Shown: piece by piece, positions 18,270-27,905 of the stretch
How the letters are laid out: each line of letters opens with the position of its first letter
How positions within the stretch are numbered: the stretch's first letter is position 1
Assembly: GCA_964544115.1 (NCBI GenBank)
Contig: CAZJBP010000001.1
Span: forward strand, 1 to 60,705
Origin: CAZJBP01 sp964544115
Lineage (GTDB): Bacteria > Verrucomicrobiota > Kiritimatiellia > UBA8416 > JADHWI01
Length of the DNA stretch: 60,705 bases
Direction of reading: 5' to 3'
Program-made: the position numbers and the translations under genes
The notes under the pieces: model-generated
Told to the model about the DNA's origin: nothing
The model's input: the letters and a program-made list of their open reading frames with translations, nothing else
Databases searched by the model: none

Positions 18270-19856
18270 ATGTCGCGTCACAACGTATTGCGGTCGACAG
18301 TCCTGATCAGCGCGTGCACCGGCTTGAGCCGCGTGCTGGGCTTCGCCCGCGAAATGTTCATGGCCCACTACTTCGGCACCTCGCTGGCGAAGTCCGCCTT
18401 CGACGTGGCCTTCAAGGTTCCGAACCTCTTCCGCCGGCTGTTCGGGGAAGGCGCGCTGTCGGCCGCCTTCATCCCCGTGTTCGCACAGACCGTGGAGGAA
18501 GAAGGCGCGCCCGCGGCCAACCAGCTTCTGAACCGCATGGCCTCGCTGCTGGCCGCGATCCTGTCGCTCGTGGTGCTCGTCGGCATCGTCGCCATCGCCG
18601 CCGCGATGGCCTTCCTGCCGCTCGGCGAGCGGGCGACCGCCGTGCTGCCGCTGCTGCAGATCATGCTGCCGTATGCGGTGCTCATCTGCGTCGCGGCCCT
18701 GTGCATGGCGGCGCTGAATGCGCTGCACCACTTCACCCTGCCGGCCCTGACCCCGTTGCTGCTGAACGTGGTGTGGATCGCCGCGCTCGTGATCGTGTGC
18801 CCGCGCATGGGGGCCTCGCCCGACGCGCGCATCCGGGCCCTGGCCTGGGCCATCACCATCGCCGGGGTTGTTCAGCTGGCCGTGCAGATTCCCGCGCTGG
18901 GCCGCTTCGGCATCTGGCTGCGTCCGAGCCTGGACTGGCGCTCCCCGCGCGTGCGCAGCGTCATGACGCTGATGCTGCCCGCGGCGCTGGGCATGGGCGT
19001 GGTCCAGATCAACGTCCTCGCCGATGGCCTGATGGCGCTGTGGGTGGGTAAGTGGGCGCCGGCCGCGCTGACCTACGCCGAGCGGCTGGTCTACCTGCCG
19101 CTGGGGCTGATGGGCACCGCGCTGGGCACGGTGCTGCTGCCGACCTTCGCGCGGCAGGCCGCCGCAGGGCGCCACTCGGAGATGGCGCGCACGCTGGAGG
19201 CCTCGATCCAGAACCTGATGGTGATCGTGATCCCGCTGGCCGCCGGCATGACCGTCCTGGCGCGGCCGATCGTCGACCTGACGTTCAAGGGCGGCGAGTT
19301 CGGCGCCGAATCGGCGACCTACACCGCGCGGGCGCTGATGTTCTATGCGCCGGGGTTGATCCCGTTCAGCCTCTACAAGCTGCTCGTCCCCGCGTTCTAC
19401 GCCACGAAGGACACGCGCACGCCCGTGCGGATCGGCGCGGCGATGGTCGCGCTGAACATCTGCCTCAACCTCACCTTCATCCTGACCTGGCCGGAGGGCT
19501 GGGGACACGCGGGGCTGGCCTGCGCCACCTCCCTGAGCAGCCTCGTCAACTGCCTCCTGCTGGGCCGGGTGCTCTCGCGGCGGATCACCGGCATGCGCTG
19601 GGGCGAGACGGCCGGCATCCTGGCCAGCAGCCTCACGGCGGCAGCGGTCATGGCCGGCTGCGTGGCGGCGGCCCAGCCCGTGGCCGTGGCGGCGCTGGCG
19701 CGGCTGGAGCTGGCCCCGAAGGTGCAGCACCTGGGGGTCCTGGCCCTGCTCGGCGGGCTCGGGCTGGCGGTCTACGCGGCCGGCGCCTGGCTGCTGTGCC
19801 GCGAGGCCCTGATCCGGGCGCTGACCGCCCGCCGGGCGGCGAAGGCCGCGGAATAA
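18270..19856 (+). CDS. murJ: Lipid II flippase
   Basis: 528 aa with about 14 hydrophobic segments, the normal length for MurJ (MVF/MOP superfamily). The N-terminus has STVLISACTGLSRVLGFARE and FDVAFKVPNLFRRLFGEGAL, hallmark MurJ stretches with the conserved arginines of the central cavity. It flips lipid II across the cytoplasmic membrane for peptidoglycan synthesis. It starts 15 bases after waaF with GGGAGGGAACTC as ribosome site. It ends with a cytoplasmic charged tail. Confidence 0.95.
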   Translation: MSRHNVLRSTVLISACTGLSRVLGFAREMFMAHYFGTSLAKSAFDVAFKVPNLFRRLFGEGALSAAFIPVFAQTVEEEGAPAANQLLNRMASLLAAILSLVVLVGIVAIAAAMAFLPLGERATAVLPLLQIMLPYAVLICVAALCMAALNALHHFTLPALTPLLLNVVWIAALVIVCPRMGASPDARIRALAWAITIAGVVQLAVQIPALGRFGIWLRPSLDWRSPRVRSVMTLMLPAALGMGVVQINVLADGLMALWVGKWAPAALTYAERLVYLPLGLMGTALGTVLLPTFARQAAAGRHSEMARTLEASIQNLMVIVIPLAAGMTVLARPIVDLTFKGGEFGAESATYTARALMFYAPGLIPFSLYKLLVPAFYATKDTRTPVRIGAAMVALNICLNLTFILTWPEGWGHAGLACATSLSSLVNCLLLGRVLSRRITGMRWGETAGILASSLTAAAVMAGCVAAAQPVAVAALARLELAPKVQHLGVLALLGGLGLAVYAAGAWLLCREALIRALTARRAAKAAE

Positions 19857-19883
19857 TGGCCGCGCAGGCGTGCGGTGTTCTCT

Positions 19884-21785
19884 ATGTCTGACAGTCCCCA
19901 CCCCGTGCTGTCCCCGACCGACGCCGCGCGCGTGCAGAAGGCGCTGCGCCAGTACTGGGGCTACGAGACGCTGCGGCCGCTGCAGGCCGACGCGATCGCC
20001 TGCGCGCTGGCCGGACGCGACTCGCTCACGGTCCTGCCGACGGGCGGCGGCAAGTCGCTGTGCTACCAGATCCCCGCCGCGCTCGACGGGGCGCTGGACG
20101 TCGTGGTCTCGCCGCTGATTGCGCTGATGAAGGACCAGGTCGACGGCCTGCGCGAGTCGGGCTACCCCGCGGCGGCCCTGCACAGCGCCATGGACGCGGA
20201 CGGGCGGAATGCGGTGGAGGCCGGGCTGAGCTCGGGCCGGACGCGGCTGCTGTTCGTCTCGCCCGAGCGCCTGCTGACGGAGGAGTGCCTCGCGCGGCTG
20301 GAGGGGCTCGGCGTCCGCCGCTTCGCCATCGACGAGGCGCACTGCATCAGTCAGTGGGGCCACGACTTCCGCCCGGAGTACCGCCGGCTGGCCGTTCTGC
20401 GCCGGCGGTTTCCGCGGGCCGGCGTGCACGCCTTCACGGCCACAGCCACCCCGCGCGTGCGCGAGGACATTGTGCGGCAGCTCGGCCTGAGGGATGCGGC
20501 CGTGCTCGTCGGGCGCTTCGACCGGCCGAACCTGATCTACCGCGTGCTGCCCAAGACCGACCTGCGCGAGCAGACGGCGGCGGCCCTCGCGCGGCACGCC
20601 GGGGAGGCGGCGATAGTCTACTGCCTCAGCCGCAAGGACACCGAGATGCTCGCGGCGTGGCTGGCGGCGAGCGGCGTGCGCGCCGCCCCCTACCACGCCG
20701 GCATGGACGCCCAGGCGCGGCACCGCACGCAGGAGGCCTTCGCCGACGGCACGCTGGATGTGGTCGCCGCCACGGTGGCGTTCGGCATGGGGATCGATCG
20801 CAGCAACGTGCGCTGCGTCGTCCACACCTCGCTGCCCAAGAGCATCGAACACTACCAGCAGGAGACCGGCCGGGCCGGGCGCGACGGGCTGGAGGCCGAG
20901 TGCGTGCTGTTCTACTCGGCCGCCGATGTCATGCGCTGGAAGTCGATCTTCGACAAGTCCCGCGAACCCGGGGACGACGGGGGCGAGCCGGAGCGTTCCC
21001 CCGAGGCCGAGGCCCAGGCCGCGGGCGACAGGGAGGCCGCGCGCCGCGTCCAAGACGAGCTGCTCCAGGGCATGCAGCGCTTCTGCACGTCCGCGCGCTG
21101 CCGCCACCGGGCGCTGTCGGAGTACTTCGGCCAGGACTACGAGCGCGACAACTGCGGCGCCTGCGACGTGTGCCTGGACGAGGTCGAGGACGTCGCCGAC
21201 GGCACCGTGCTGGCGCAGAAGGTGTGCTCCTGCGTGGCGCGGGTGAACCAGCGCTACGGAATCGGGCACGTCGTGGACGTGCTCCTCGGGTCCGACACCG
21301 AGCCCATTCGCCGCGCCGGCCACGACACCCTGAGCACCTACGGCCTTGTGAAGGACACCTCCCGCGCGGCGCTGATGGCCATGGTCTACCAGCTCCTCGA
21401 CCAGGGCCTGCTGGCCCGCACCGAGGGCGAGCGGCCCGTGCTGCAGCTCAACGAGGCCTCCTGGGAGGTCATGCGCGGGCAGCGCGCCGTGCGCCTGCTG
21501 CGTCCCCGGGAGCGGCTGCGGAAGCGCACCGCGCGCGGCGAGGCGGCGCTCGCGGGCGTTGAGGACGGGCTGTTCCAGGCGCTTCGCCGCTGGCGCCAGG
21601 AAGAGGCGCAGCGCCATCACGTGCCGGCCTACGTGATCTTCCACGACACCACGCTGGTCGAACTGGCCCGCCACCAGCCGACCGACGTGGACGCTCTGCG
21701 CGGCATCTCCGGTATCGGAGAGCGCAAGCTGGCCCAGTGGGGCCACGCCGTCTGCGAGGTCATCCGCACCCACGGGCGGGCATGA
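19884..21785 (+). CDS. recQ: ATP-dependent DNA helicase RecQ
   Basis: 633 aa from the ATG at 19884 (an in-frame GTG at 19875 is possible). Order: helicase core with GGGKSLCYQIP (motif I), DEAHCISQWGHDFRPEY (motif II), motif VI QETGRAGRDG; the RQC zinc site (CRHRALSEYFG, then DNCGACDVC); the winged helix; and a C-terminal HRDC domain (about 550-633). Length and order match full RecQ. Between motif VI and the zinc site there is an acidic insert rich in Glu/Ala. Its stop overlaps the start of the Phd antitoxin (ATGA). Confidence 0.95.
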   Translation: MSDSPHPVLSPTDAARVQKALRQYWGYETLRPLQADAIACALAGRDSLTVLPTGGGKSLCYQIPAALDGALDVVVSPLIALMKDQVDGLRESGYPAAALHSAMDADGRNAVEAGLSSGRTRLLFVSPERLLTEECLARLEGLGVRRFAIDEAHCISQWGHDFRPEYRRLAVLRRRFPRAGVHAFTATATPRVREDIVRQLGLRDAAVLVGRFDRPNLIYRVLPKTDLREQTAAALARHAGEAAIVYCLSRKDTEMLAAWLAASGVRAAPYHAGMDAQARHRTQEAFADGTLDVVAATVAFGMGIDRSNVRCVVHTSLPKSIEHYQQETGRAGRDGLEAECVLFYSAADVMRWKSIFDKSREPGDDGGEPERSPEAEAQAAGDREAARRVQDELLQGMQRFCTSARCRHRALSEYFGQDYERDNCGACDVCLDEVEDVADGTVLAQKVCSCVARVNQRYGIGHVVDVLLGSDTEPIRRAGHDTLSTYGLVKDTSRAALMAMVYQLLDQGLLARTEGERPVLQLNEASWEVMRGQRAVRLLRPRERLRKRTARGEAALAGVEDGLFQALRRWRQEEAQRHHVPAYVIFHDTTLVELARHQPTDVDALRGISGIGERKLAQWGHAVCEVIRTHGRA

Positions 21786-22051
21786 AGACGACAACCGTCA
21801 TGAATGTGCGGCGGCACCTCGGGGAGATTCTTGACGAGGTCAGGCTCAAGTCGGAGACGTTTATCGTCGAGAGGGCGGGCAAGCCGATCGCGCGCATCAG
21901 CCCGCTGGAGCAGGCCGAGACACCCGCCGACGCGGCCGAACGGCGCGTCAGGGCTGTCCGTGAGGCAGCCGGGATGTATGCCACATCGCCAAGGGCGGCG
22001 GACATCGATGCCTGGCTCGATAAGGAACGAGACCGCTGGGGAGAGCGCTGA
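21782..22051 (+). CDS. Phd/YefM-type antitoxin
   Basis: 89 aa. The N-terminal part MNVRRHLGEILDEVRLKSETFIVERAG is cut from a Phd/YefM-like fold (prevent-host-death DNA-binding domain), and RISPLEQ follows. The charged C-terminus (DIDAWLDKERDRWGER) would neutralise the toxin. It starts inside the recQ stop (ATGA) and overlaps the PIN toxin by one base, so expression is coupled to recQ unless an internal promoter exists, which I could not identify. Confidence 0.85.
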   Translation: MKTTTVMNVRRHLGEILDEVRLKSETFIVERAGKPIARISPLEQAETPADAAERRVRAVREAAGMYATSPRAADIDAWLDKERDRWGER

Positions 22052-22461
22052 TGCCACGCGTCTTTCTGGACACCGGTCCCCTCATTTACCTGGCTGAAGG
22101 CGCGCCGCCGCGGATGAATCGCGTGCGGGATCAGTTGGCGCAGTGGATCCGCGCCGACGCCTTCATCGGGACCTCCACGCTGACGTTGCTGGAGCTGCTG
22201 GTCGTGCCGAAGCGGAAGCAGGACGTTCGCGCCGAACGCAAGTATCGAGCCCTGCTGGCGGCCTTTCTCAGCGAACCCACCGCCGCGTTGGACGAGAACG
22301 CCGCCGCCCTCGGAGCCGAGTACCGCGCGGCCCTGAACCTGCGGACCCCGGACGCCATCCAGCTGGCCACCGCCGTCAGTCGCGGCTACGACGTCTTCTA
22401 TACGAACAACCGCCGCCTGCAGCGATGCGGTGACATTGAGATCCTCCTCGTTGAGCCCTGA
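22051..22461 (+). CDS. PIN-domain ribonuclease toxin (VapC-like)
   Basis: 136 aa. FLDTGPLIYL at 5-14 supplies the first acidic residue, E near residue 48 (LLELLV) the second, and TPDAIQLATA followed by YTNN the third and fourth positions of the PIN active site. VapC-like toxins cleave tRNA or rRNA. Immediately downstream and convergent is the SNF2 helicase gene on the minus strand (27 bases between stops). Confidence 0.88.
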   Translation: MPRVFLDTGPLIYLAEGAPPRMNRVRDQLAQWIRADAFIGTSTLTLLELLVVPKRKQDVRAERKYRALLAAFLSEPTAALDENAAALGAEYRAALNLRTPDAIQLATAVSRGYDVFYTNNRRLQRCGDIEILLVEP

Positions 22462-22487
22462 TCGGCGGCCGTTTCTCTCCTCTCGCG

Positions 22488-25361
22488 TCATCGCAGAAGG
22501 TGTGCGGCGACGATCTGCTGAATGCGCAGCAGCAAGGCATCGCCCGAGGCCAGCACAGCCTCCAGGGCGGCAGGGGTTGCCGAAACGTCATCGCGGGCGG
22601 CACGCAGGCGGCACAGTGCGGCCACGGCTGCGGCATCCAGCAGGTTGGAACCCACACACGTCGCCTCGATCGCTCCCGCGGGAATCGGCGCTTCCGGCGC
22701 CTCGCCGCCGTCCCCCACCAGCGTGACCAACGCCCGCAGGGCCGTCTCAACGGCCTCACACAGGGCCTGCGTCGCCTCGGCGGCGAAGCCCCCATCGCGC
22801 AGCACCCGCCCCATCCTCGCCTTGCGTTGGCCCTGGGCTATGAGCGCCTCCGCTCCAGCTCGGCGCCGACGCTTCTCATTCTCCGCCTCGGTGTCGGCAA
22901 GGCCGCCGTGCAGGACGGATCCGGACGCAGTTGAGAATTGAAGCACGCCGGCCGCCTCAAGCCGCCGGATGGCTTCGAAGGTTGACCGGTCCATCAATTC
23001 GAGGGCGGGCGCCGCAGCGCCGCCCTCGCGCTGGAATGCGTCATGGAGCAGGCGCTCGGCCACAGGACGGACTTGCTCGGCGTCGCCATCGACGACCGCC
23101 AGCAGCGTTGACAATCCCGTCGGCGGCGTGTGCGACTGCAGGAGCAGAAGGCGCGCGTCCAAGCGGACAGAGAGATCCTGTTTGAACGCCGTCAGCGGAT
23201 CGCCGCGCGAGGCGACAGCAGCCGGCGCTTCGGCGGGCACTGCGGCGGGGGGCGTCGTCGCGGAAGCGCCCATAATGGTCCCGATACGCTCCATGAACGC
23301 CTTGCGTCCGCCCGGCATCTTCAGGGCGGCCAGTTCGCCCCGTCCGTCCAGCACGCCATCGGCCAGTTCCTGCTTGCCCGCCAGGAGCCCCAGCATGCGG
23401 TGCTCGATGGAGTTTTCGCAGACGAGGTTGATCACCGTGACCGGGCGCGTCTGATGCTTCCGCCAGGCCCGGGCGATACGCTGTTCGAGTTTCGCGGGAT
23501 TCCACGGCAGATCGAGGTTGATGACGACGCTGGCGGCCTGCAGGTTGAGCCCGGTGGCGCCGGAATCGGTGGAAAGAAAGAGTCGGCACGCGGGGTCCTG
23601 CTTGAAGCGGTTGATCTCGGCCCGGCGCTTCTGCTGCGGCACGCTGCCCGTATGCCACGCGAACCCCAACTTCTTTCCACCCGCCAGCTCGCGTACGAGC
23701 TCCAGCATGCGCTCCCACTCCGAAAATATGATGATCTTCTCGTCGCCGGCGCCGCACAGGTCGTCCAGCACCGCATCGAGTTCGCGCAGCTTGGGGCTGA
23801 TGCGGCACTCCGGGTCCAGAATGAACGGCGTGTCGCAGATCATCCGCATGCAGGCCAGCCATCGCTGCAGTTTGTCGAACTCGTCCGGCATCAGCGGGCG
23901 ACGCTGGGCAATGGCAATGATCTTAGCCACGCGCGCCTCGTAGGCCGCGTAGCGAGCGGCCTGCTCGTCGTCCATCTTGACGAAGAAATTCTTGACGGTG
24001 CGCGGCGGCAGTTCCTCCTCGACCTCGTCCTTGCGGCGGCGCAGCATGATGGGCCGCAGGCGGCGATGCAGTTCATCCAGGTTGCGGAAGCCGGAGGGGC
24101 GGCCCTTCTCGTCGAGTTCGTAAAACTCGCGATTGAAGCGGAATAGCGAGCCGAACAGGGTCGGGTCGAGAAACTCGACGATGGAGTAGACTTCGTCGAT
24201 GCGGTTCTCCAGCGGGGTGCCGGTCAGAACGAATGCGTAGGGGCTCTGCAGTTGCTTGATCGTCCGCGCCGTCCGCGTCTGCCAGTTCTTGATGCGCTGG
24301 GCTTCGTCCAGGATGACCACATCCGGGGCAACCAGTTCATTCATCTCGCGCCAGTCCGCCAGAGCCTGCTCGTAGTTACACAGGTAGAAGAAACTCTTCG
24401 ACCGGTACAGCCGCAGGCGCTCCGCCCGTGGACCCCACACCGGCAACGCGGGCTGGTCCGTGAACCGCGCGATCTGTTCCTCCCACTCGGTCTTCAGCGA
24501 CGCGGGTGAGACCACCAGCACGCGTTCGATGCCGCGGGTGCGGCGCAGCAGCTCGCAAGCGGCGACGGCTTGGACGGTCTTGCCCAGCCCCATCTCGTCG
24601 GCCAGCAGCGCACGCTCGCCAAAGGCCAGGTGGAGCATGCCGTCGGTCTGGTACGGATAGAGTTTCCCCTTCACCACGTCCAACGTTCGTCGGCCCTCAG
24701 CCACATCTGCCAGGAATCGCGCCCGGGCTGTTGCCCGCTCTTCACGCCGCGCCGCTTCGCGAACCCATGCTTCCACATCCTGCGATACGCGAATGCACGT
24801 CCGTACGGAGGGACGAACCTTTTCGAGGGCGCGCACGAGGGACGGCACGGCATCGGTCGGCGGCGCCAGCAGGCGGCCTTGGGAATCAAAGAACGTCGCC
24901 AACAGACGTCGCGCGGCTGCCGACAGGCCGGAGGGCAGAAGAGCCAGCACCTCGGGAGCGCCCCTGCGGGCCAGATAGACTTCGGCGAACGGGCTGCCGC
25001 TCACCGCCGCCCGGCGATAGGCCCGAATGCCGGGCGCCCGCAGATGGCTCAGCACCGCTTCGATGTGCTTGCAGGTTCCGAGGCCGTTTTTCCGGAAGTC
25101 CATGCAATTGCACGTATTGTCCTGTCGCTCCAAAGCGCGAACCTCGACGCGATACGCGCCCCGGCCGGCCGCGTCTCCGCCTGCCAGGAAGTCGCCGTAG
25201 AAACCATCGACCCGCAGGGACTGGACGGCGATCGATTCGGTGGCAGCCCGCTGCCGTCGCCGCTCGATCTCGTCCTCATCGCTGGATTGCCAGCCATGCG
25301 GCGCGGCGCGCTTCGCGGTTGCCAAAGCAGGTTTCTTGCTCTTGGACGACTTCCCCTTCAT
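22488..25361 (-). CDS. SWIM zinc-finger SNF2-family helicase
   Basis: 957 aa. A SWIM zinc finger at about 84-99 (C84-N-C86 ... C97-K-H99) is followed by a SNF2/RapA-like ATPase core: motif I DEMGLGKT (255-262), motif II LDEAQRIKNWQTR, and a helicase C-terminal lobe with SGATGLNLQAAS and the arginine-finger region KLEQRIARAWRK. The last roughly 270 residues are helical with no recognised domain. Bacterial SWIM-SNF2 proteins translocate on DNA or remodel nucleoprotein; some sit in defence loci, but here no restriction or nuclease partner is visible. A perfect 22-bp palindrome lies 50 bases upstream of the start. Confidence 0.9.
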   Translation of the reverse strand: MKGKSSKSKKPALATAKRAAPHGWQSSDEDEIERRRQRAATESIAVQSLRVDGFYGDFLAGGDAAGRGAYRVEVRALERQDNTCNCMDFRKNGLGTCKHIEAVLSHLRAPGIRAYRRAAVSGSPFAEVYLARRGAPEVLALLPSGLSAAARRLLATFFDSQGRLLAPPTDAVPSLVRALEKVRPSVRTCIRVSQDVEAWVREAARREERATARARFLADVAEGRRTLDVVKGKLYPYQTDGMLHLAFGERALLADEMGLGKTVQAVAACELLRRTRGIERVLVVSPASLKTEWEEQIARFTDQPALPVWGPRAERLRLYRSKSFFYLCNYEQALADWREMNELVAPDVVILDEAQRIKNWQTRTARTIKQLQSPYAFVLTGTPLENRIDEVYSIVEFLDPTLFGSLFRFNREFYELDEKGRPSGFRNLDELHRRLRPIMLRRRKDEVEEELPPRTVKNFFVKMDDEQAARYAAYEARVAKIIAIAQRRPLMPDEFDKLQRWLACMRMICDTPFILDPECRISPKLRELDAVLDDLCGAGDEKIIIFSEWERMLELVRELAGGKKLGFAWHTGSVPQQKRRAEINRFKQDPACRLFLSTDSGATGLNLQAASVVINLDLPWNPAKLEQRIARAWRKHQTRPVTVINLVCENSIEHRMLGLLAGKQELADGVLDGRGELAALKMPGGRKAFMERIGTIMGASATTPPAAVPAEAPAAVASRGDPLTAFKQDLSVRLDARLLLLQSHTPPTGLSTLLAVVDGDAEQVRPVAERLLHDAFQREGGAAAPALELMDRSTFEAIRRLEAAGVLQFSTASGSVLHGGLADTEAENEKRRRRAGAEALIAQGQRKARMGRVLRDGGFAAEATQALCEAVETALRALVTLVGDGGEAPEAPIPAGAIEATCVGSNLLDAAAVAALCRLRAARDDVSATPAALEAVLASGDALLLRIQQIVAAHLLR

Positions 25362-25410
25362 CGATTGTCCATCCTTTCCGTGTCTTCCCTACGCGTCCCG
25401 AAGCGTCACT

Positions 25411-25432
25411 CTCACACTTCATGAAGTGTGAG
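25411..25432. promoter_or_regulatory. Perfect 22-bp palindrome upstream of SNF2 gene
   Basis: CTCACACTTC followed by ATGAAGTGTGAG is fully self-complementary over 22 bases. It lies between the end of the T-component gene and the SNF2 start, both on the minus strand. It could be a dimeric repressor site or a short hairpin terminating the ECF operon. No T-run follows on either strand, which argues against a simple intrinsic terminator. Confidence 0.6.
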
Positions 25433-25457
25433 ACTCGCCCTGAAGGGCCGGACGCCA

Positions 25458-26219
25458 TCAGGCCGCGTAGTAATGCCAGGCGAACACGGCGCAGACCGCC
25501 ACGACAACGGTGAGCAGGACGGCGTCGCGCCACGTCAGCGGGTATTCGCTCAGGACGCTGCGCCGACGCCGGTTCCCAAACCCCTTGGATTCGAGGGCCA
25601 CGGCCAGCTGGTCGGCCCGCCGCAGGCCGCTGACCATGATCGGCACAATGATCGGCACGTAGCGGCGCAGGCGCGCCAGCAGCCCCCCGGCGTCCAGGTC
25701 CAGCCCGCGCGTCTTCTGCGCCATGACGATGGTCTGGCCGGCATCCATGAACAGGGGCGTCAGCCGGAAGGCCAGCGAGAGGGTGAAGCTGACCACGAAG
25801 GGCAGCCCCAGCCGCGACAGGCCGTAGGTGAAATCCTCGATGCGGGTGCAGGTCAGGAACATCACCGCCGCCACGACGAAGCAGTTCAGGCGGATGCCGA
25901 CAGCCATGCCGTACTGCAGGCCGCCGGCGGCGTTGGATGAAAAGCCGGCTCCGGCGGTGTGCGCTGCGGCCGGGAACAGCGACCACATCGCCGCGCTCAT
26001 CACGAAGAGCAGGACCATGATGCCGGCCATGCGGCGCAGCGTCGGCCCGCAGCCGGCCGGCAGCGACACCAGCAGGAGCAGCCCGAAGTAGGGCAGCACT
26101 TCCAGCGGGCCGCGGCTGAGAAACGGCGGCACGAAGGCAAGCACCAGGGCCGCGATCTTGCTCACGGGATGGGCCTGCTCGAAGAAGCCGCCCGTGGGCC
26201 GGTAGAGCGAGAGGCTCAT
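25458..26219 (-). CDS. ECF transporter T component (EcfT/CbiQ family)
   Basis: 253 aa with about five to six hydrophobic segments. Coupling-helix motifs KTRG (AQKTRGLDL) and ESKG (ALESKGFG) correspond to the paired Ala-Arg-Gly-type motifs of EcfT that contact the ATPases. It transmits ATP-driven motion to the substrate-binding S component in the cytoplasmic membrane. The start at 26219 overlaps the ATPase stop by 4 bases. The upstream open stretch in this frame lies inside the ATPase gene and is not part of the protein. Confidence 0.9.
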   Translation of the reverse strand: MSLSLYRPTGGFFEQAHPVSKIAALVLAFVPPFLSRGPLEVLPYFGLLLLVSLPAGCGPTLRRMAGIMVLLFVMSAAMWSLFPAAAHTAGAGFSSNAAGGLQYGMAVGIRLNCFVVAAVMFLTCTRIEDFTYGLSRLGLPFVVSFTLSLAFRLTPLFMDAGQTIVMAQKTRGLDLDAGGLLARLRRYVPIIVPIMVSGLRRADQLAVALESKGFGNRRRRSVLSEYPLTWRDAVLLTVVVAVCAVFAWHYYAA

Positions 26220-27892
26220 GCCGGCCTCCTTTCCAGCGCTCCGGCCAGTTCGTCCACCGTCACGGCAGGCACCCCCAGCAGGCTGCCCAGCCGCACGCAC
26301 GGCGGCGCCACGAGGCCGGCCAGCGCCAGCCGGTCCGGCTGGTGAAACACCTGCCGCGCGGTGCCGTCGGCGATGATCTCGCCGCCTCTCATGAGCACCA
26401 CGCGCCGCGCCCAGGTGGCCGCGACGTCCATGGCGTGGGTGATGATGATGACCGTGTGCCCGGCGCTGTTCAGCCGGGCCAGCAGCTGCATCATGGCGAC
26501 CTGCTCGGCCGCGTCCAGGCCGGTGGTGGGCTCGTCGAGCACCAGCACCTCCGGCTCGCACGCCAGCACGCAGGCCACGGCCAGCTTCTGGCGCTCGCCC
26601 TTGGTCATGACAAACGGATCGGTCTGCTCGCGGCCGCCCAGCCCCACCGTCTCCAGCGCGACGGCGACCCGGCGCGGCAACTCAGCCGGCGGCACCTTGC
26701 GGTTCGAGAGCCCGAACGCCACCTCGTCGAAGACCGTCGCCGCGAACAGCATGTGGTCGGGGTCCTGAAAGACAAAGCCGACGCGCGCGCCCAGCCGCGC
26801 CGTGTCGGCCCGGGTGATCGCGGCCCCGTCGAACCGCACCTCGCCGAAACGCGGCGTCAGCAGGCCCATGGCGTGCTTGACCAGCGTCGTCTTGCCGGAC
26901 CCGTTCTGACCGAGCAGGGCCACGAAGTCCCCGCGCCGGATGCCGAGGTTGACGTCCCGCAGGACCGGCTTGTCCGGCGTGTAATGGAAACTGACGCCGC
27001 TGAGTTCGATCAGGCTGGCGCCGCCGGGCTCGGAGCGGTCGGCAAAGGCCGCCCCGGCCTTGGCCGACATGCCGGCGCGCGCCAGCGCGGCCCGCGCCGC
27101 GGGCACGTCGACCGGGCGGTCGGGCAGGCCCAGCCGGGCGCACAGCTCGAACATCTGCGGACACTGGACGCCGTTGCGCAGGCAGAAGGCCGGATCCGCC
27201 AGCACGTCCGCCGCACGTCCCTCCGCCGCCACGCGGCCCTGCCGAAGCACGACCACTCGGTCCGCGTGCACCAGCCGTTCGGTCTCGTGTTCCACGAGCA
27301 CCACGCCGTGCCGATCCCTCGACAGGCTGCCCAGCGCGTCGAAGAGCTGCTGCCGGCCGACGGGGTCCAGGTCGGTCGTCGGCTCGTCGCACAGCAGCAG
27401 GTCCGGCTTCAGGCACAGGACGCTGGCCAGCGCCAGCCGCTGCTTCTGGCCGCCGGACAGCGTGTGGGGATCACGGTCCAGCAATCCGTCCAGGCCGACC
27501 TGCCGCGACACCGTCTCGATCCGCTCCCGCATCGTGGCGCGGTCGAGGCCGAGGTTCTCCATGCCGAAGGCGCACTCGAGGCGCGCGTTGGTTGAGAAGA
27601 GCTGCGACTCGAAATCCTGGAACATCGTGCCGACCTGGCCACAGAGGTCGGCGATGCGCTTGTGGGCGATCGATTCGCCGTGCACCTGCACCTCGCCGCG
27701 GAACGGGCCCCGGAAGAACTTCGGCACGATGCCCGAGGCGCACCGCACCAGCGTGGACTTGCCGGCGCCGGTGGCGCCCACGATGCCGACGAACTCACCG
27801 CGATCGACGTGGACGTCGATGCCGTCGAGGGCCGGCGCGCGCGCGCCCCGGTAGGCGAAGGTGACGTTCTTGCAGGAGAGAAGGGTGCTCAT
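26216..27892 (-). CDS. ECF transporter ATPase, two fused ABC domains
   Basis: 558 aa: two complete ABC ATPase domains in one chain, replacing separate EcfA1 and EcfA2. Domain 1 has Walker A GATGAGKST, signature LSGGQKQRL and Walker B LLLCDEPTTDLD. Domain 2 (from about residue 300) has Walker A GQNGSGKTT and Walker B LVLDEPTTGLD, but its signature reads MTKGERQKL instead of LSGGQ, so one of the two composite ATP sites is probably altered. The fused arrangement is known in YkoD-like ECF systems. It lies 13 bases after the S component gene. Confidence 0.92.
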   Translation of the reverse strand: MSTLLSCKNVTFAYRGARAPALDGIDVHVDRGEFVGIVGATGAGKSTLVRCASGIVPKFFRGPFRGEVQVHGESIAHKRIADLCGQVGTMFQDFESQLFSTNARLECAFGMENLGLDRATMRERIETVSRQVGLDGLLDRDPHTLSGGQKQRLALASVLCLKPDLLLCDEPTTDLDPVGRQQLFDALGSLSRDRHGVVLVEHETERLVHADRVVVLRQGRVAAEGRAADVLADPAFCLRNGVQCPQMFELCARLGLPDRPVDVPAARAALARAGMSAKAGAAFADRSEPGGASLIELSGVSFHYTPDKPVLRDVNLGIRRGDFVALLGQNGSGKTTLVKHAMGLLTPRFGEVRFDGAAITRADTARLGARVGFVFQDPDHMLFAATVFDEVAFGLSNRKVPPAELPRRVAVALETVGLGGREQTDPFVMTKGERQKLAVACVLACEPEVLVLDEPTTGLDAAEQVAMMQLLARLNSAGHTVIIITHAMDVAATWARRVVLMRGGEIIADGTARQVFHQPDRLALAGLVAPPCVRLGSLLGVPAVTVDELAGALERRPA

Positions 27893-27905
27893 TCGAATCC
27901 CGCGC

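Noticed and set aside
18168..21794. 1208-codon antisense open frame under murJ and recQ
   Set aside because: It is opposite two complete well-recognised genes; long shadow frames are usual at this GC content and the translation is His/Arg/Gly-rich without domains.
22488..25361. Phage-defence island around the SWIM-SNF2 helicase
   Set aside because: Some SNF2 proteins belong to defence systems, but the neighbours are recQ, a PIN pair and an ECF transporter, with no nuclease, methylase or other known partner.
25411..25432. Intrinsic terminator of the ECF operon
   Set aside because: The stem is perfect but has almost no loop and no T-run; a binding site is more likely.
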